DNA of 55,717 nucleotides, from positions 1 through 55,717 of the forward strand of contig JACSRI010000192.1 of the NCBI GenBank assembly GCA_014879845.1, written 5' to 3'. Source of the stretch: Opitutaceae bacterium. GTDB lineage: Bacteria > Verrucomicrobiota > Verrucomicrobiia > Opitutales > Opitutaceae. The first letter of the stretch is position 1. Every line of letters starts with the position of its first letter. Under the pieces are notes generated by a model. The model was not told where the DNA came from and made no database searches. It worked only from the letters and a program-made list of their open reading frames with translations. The position numbers were made by a program, and so were the translations under genes. Positions 55,642 to 55,717 of the stretch are shown piece by piece.

Positions 55642-55717
55642 ATGAAAACCGATCACACCATGCTGCCCCGCATCGTCGTCGCGACGGCCGCGGCCTGCGC
55701 GCTCTTTGCCGCCGGCT
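55642..55717 (+). CDS. N-terminus of a secreted protein, cut by window edge
   Basis: ATG at 55642 begins MKTDHTMLPRIVVATAAACALFAAG, a typical basic plus hydrophobic signal-peptide start, running off the right edge. The 194-bp divergent gap to the sugar-binding gene probably holds both promoters. No more can be said. Confidence 0.5.
   Translation, partial: MKTDHTMLPRIVVATAAACALFAAG

Overview
The window is high-GC DNA (judged by eye) with dense, overlapping genes. It looks like a member of the Verrucomicrobiota, most likely Opitutaceae-like. This is an inference from gene content: a verrucomicrobial-type pseudopilin, rhamnose/pectin-type sugar genes, secreted Gfo/Idh/MocA and URO-D-like enzymes, and a compact flagellar locus. 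No rRNA or tRNA gene was seen to confirm it.

Layout. Positions 1-2650 (+) hold a truncated pseudopilin-like gene, a secreted Thr-rich protein and a HAD hydrolase. Positions 2644-26548 (all minus) are a nearly complete flagellar assembly and motor locus. Read in its own direction the order is flgB-flgC-fliE-fliF-fliG-fliH-fliI-fliJ-motE-like-fliK-flgD-flgE-fliL-fliM-fliN-fliO-fliP-fliQ-fliR-flhB-flhA-flhF-(86-aa membrane protein)-fliA-motA-motB-(unknown 123-aa protein), followed by a soluble PAS hybrid histidine kinase. The order resembles the fla/che operon of Gram-positive bacteria. Many genes overlap by 1-11 nt, which suggests translational coupling. The distal rod and ring genes, hook-associated genes, filament genes, flgM and flhG are not in the window.

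Positions 26549-26882 are a divergent control region with hairpins, an inverted repeat near flgB and a good FliA (sigma-28) type promoter facing the chemotaxis genes. Positions 26883-33158 (+) are cheR-cheB-cheW-cheD-HDOD-cheA, closed by a strong intrinsic terminator. No cheY or receptor gene is present. Flagellar export and motor genes, their sigma factor and the chemotaxis signalling core therefore sit back to back.

Positions 33200-55717 are an accessory region of sugar metabolism and signalling. It contains a decayed URO-D/rhamnose-transporter fusion remnant, an intact URO-D-like protein, a Tat-exported Gfo/Idh/MocA oxidoreductase, a BaiN/HI0933-type flavoprotein, a cytosolic LacI-type sensor fused to a histidine kinase and two receivers, and a GH105 unsaturated rhamnogalacturonyl hydrolase. 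Two further HDOD proteins, a 1452-residue kinase with OB-fold-like periplasmic repeats, a rhomboid-like membrane protein with a zinc ribbon, MATE and TSUP transporters, small membrane and secreted proteins, an outer-membrane barrel and a periplasmic sugar-binding protein follow. A secreted protein is cut by the right edge.

The most unusual points are: (1) a flhF with degenerate GTPase motifs, no flhG, and a coupled 86-aa two-helix membrane protein in the flhG position; (2) the two very large sensor kinases with unusual input domains; (3) HDOD proteins tied to both chemotaxis and a sensor kinase; (4) the URO-D/RhaT pseudogene scar; (5) a Cys-motif protein of unknown function at the end of the motor operon.
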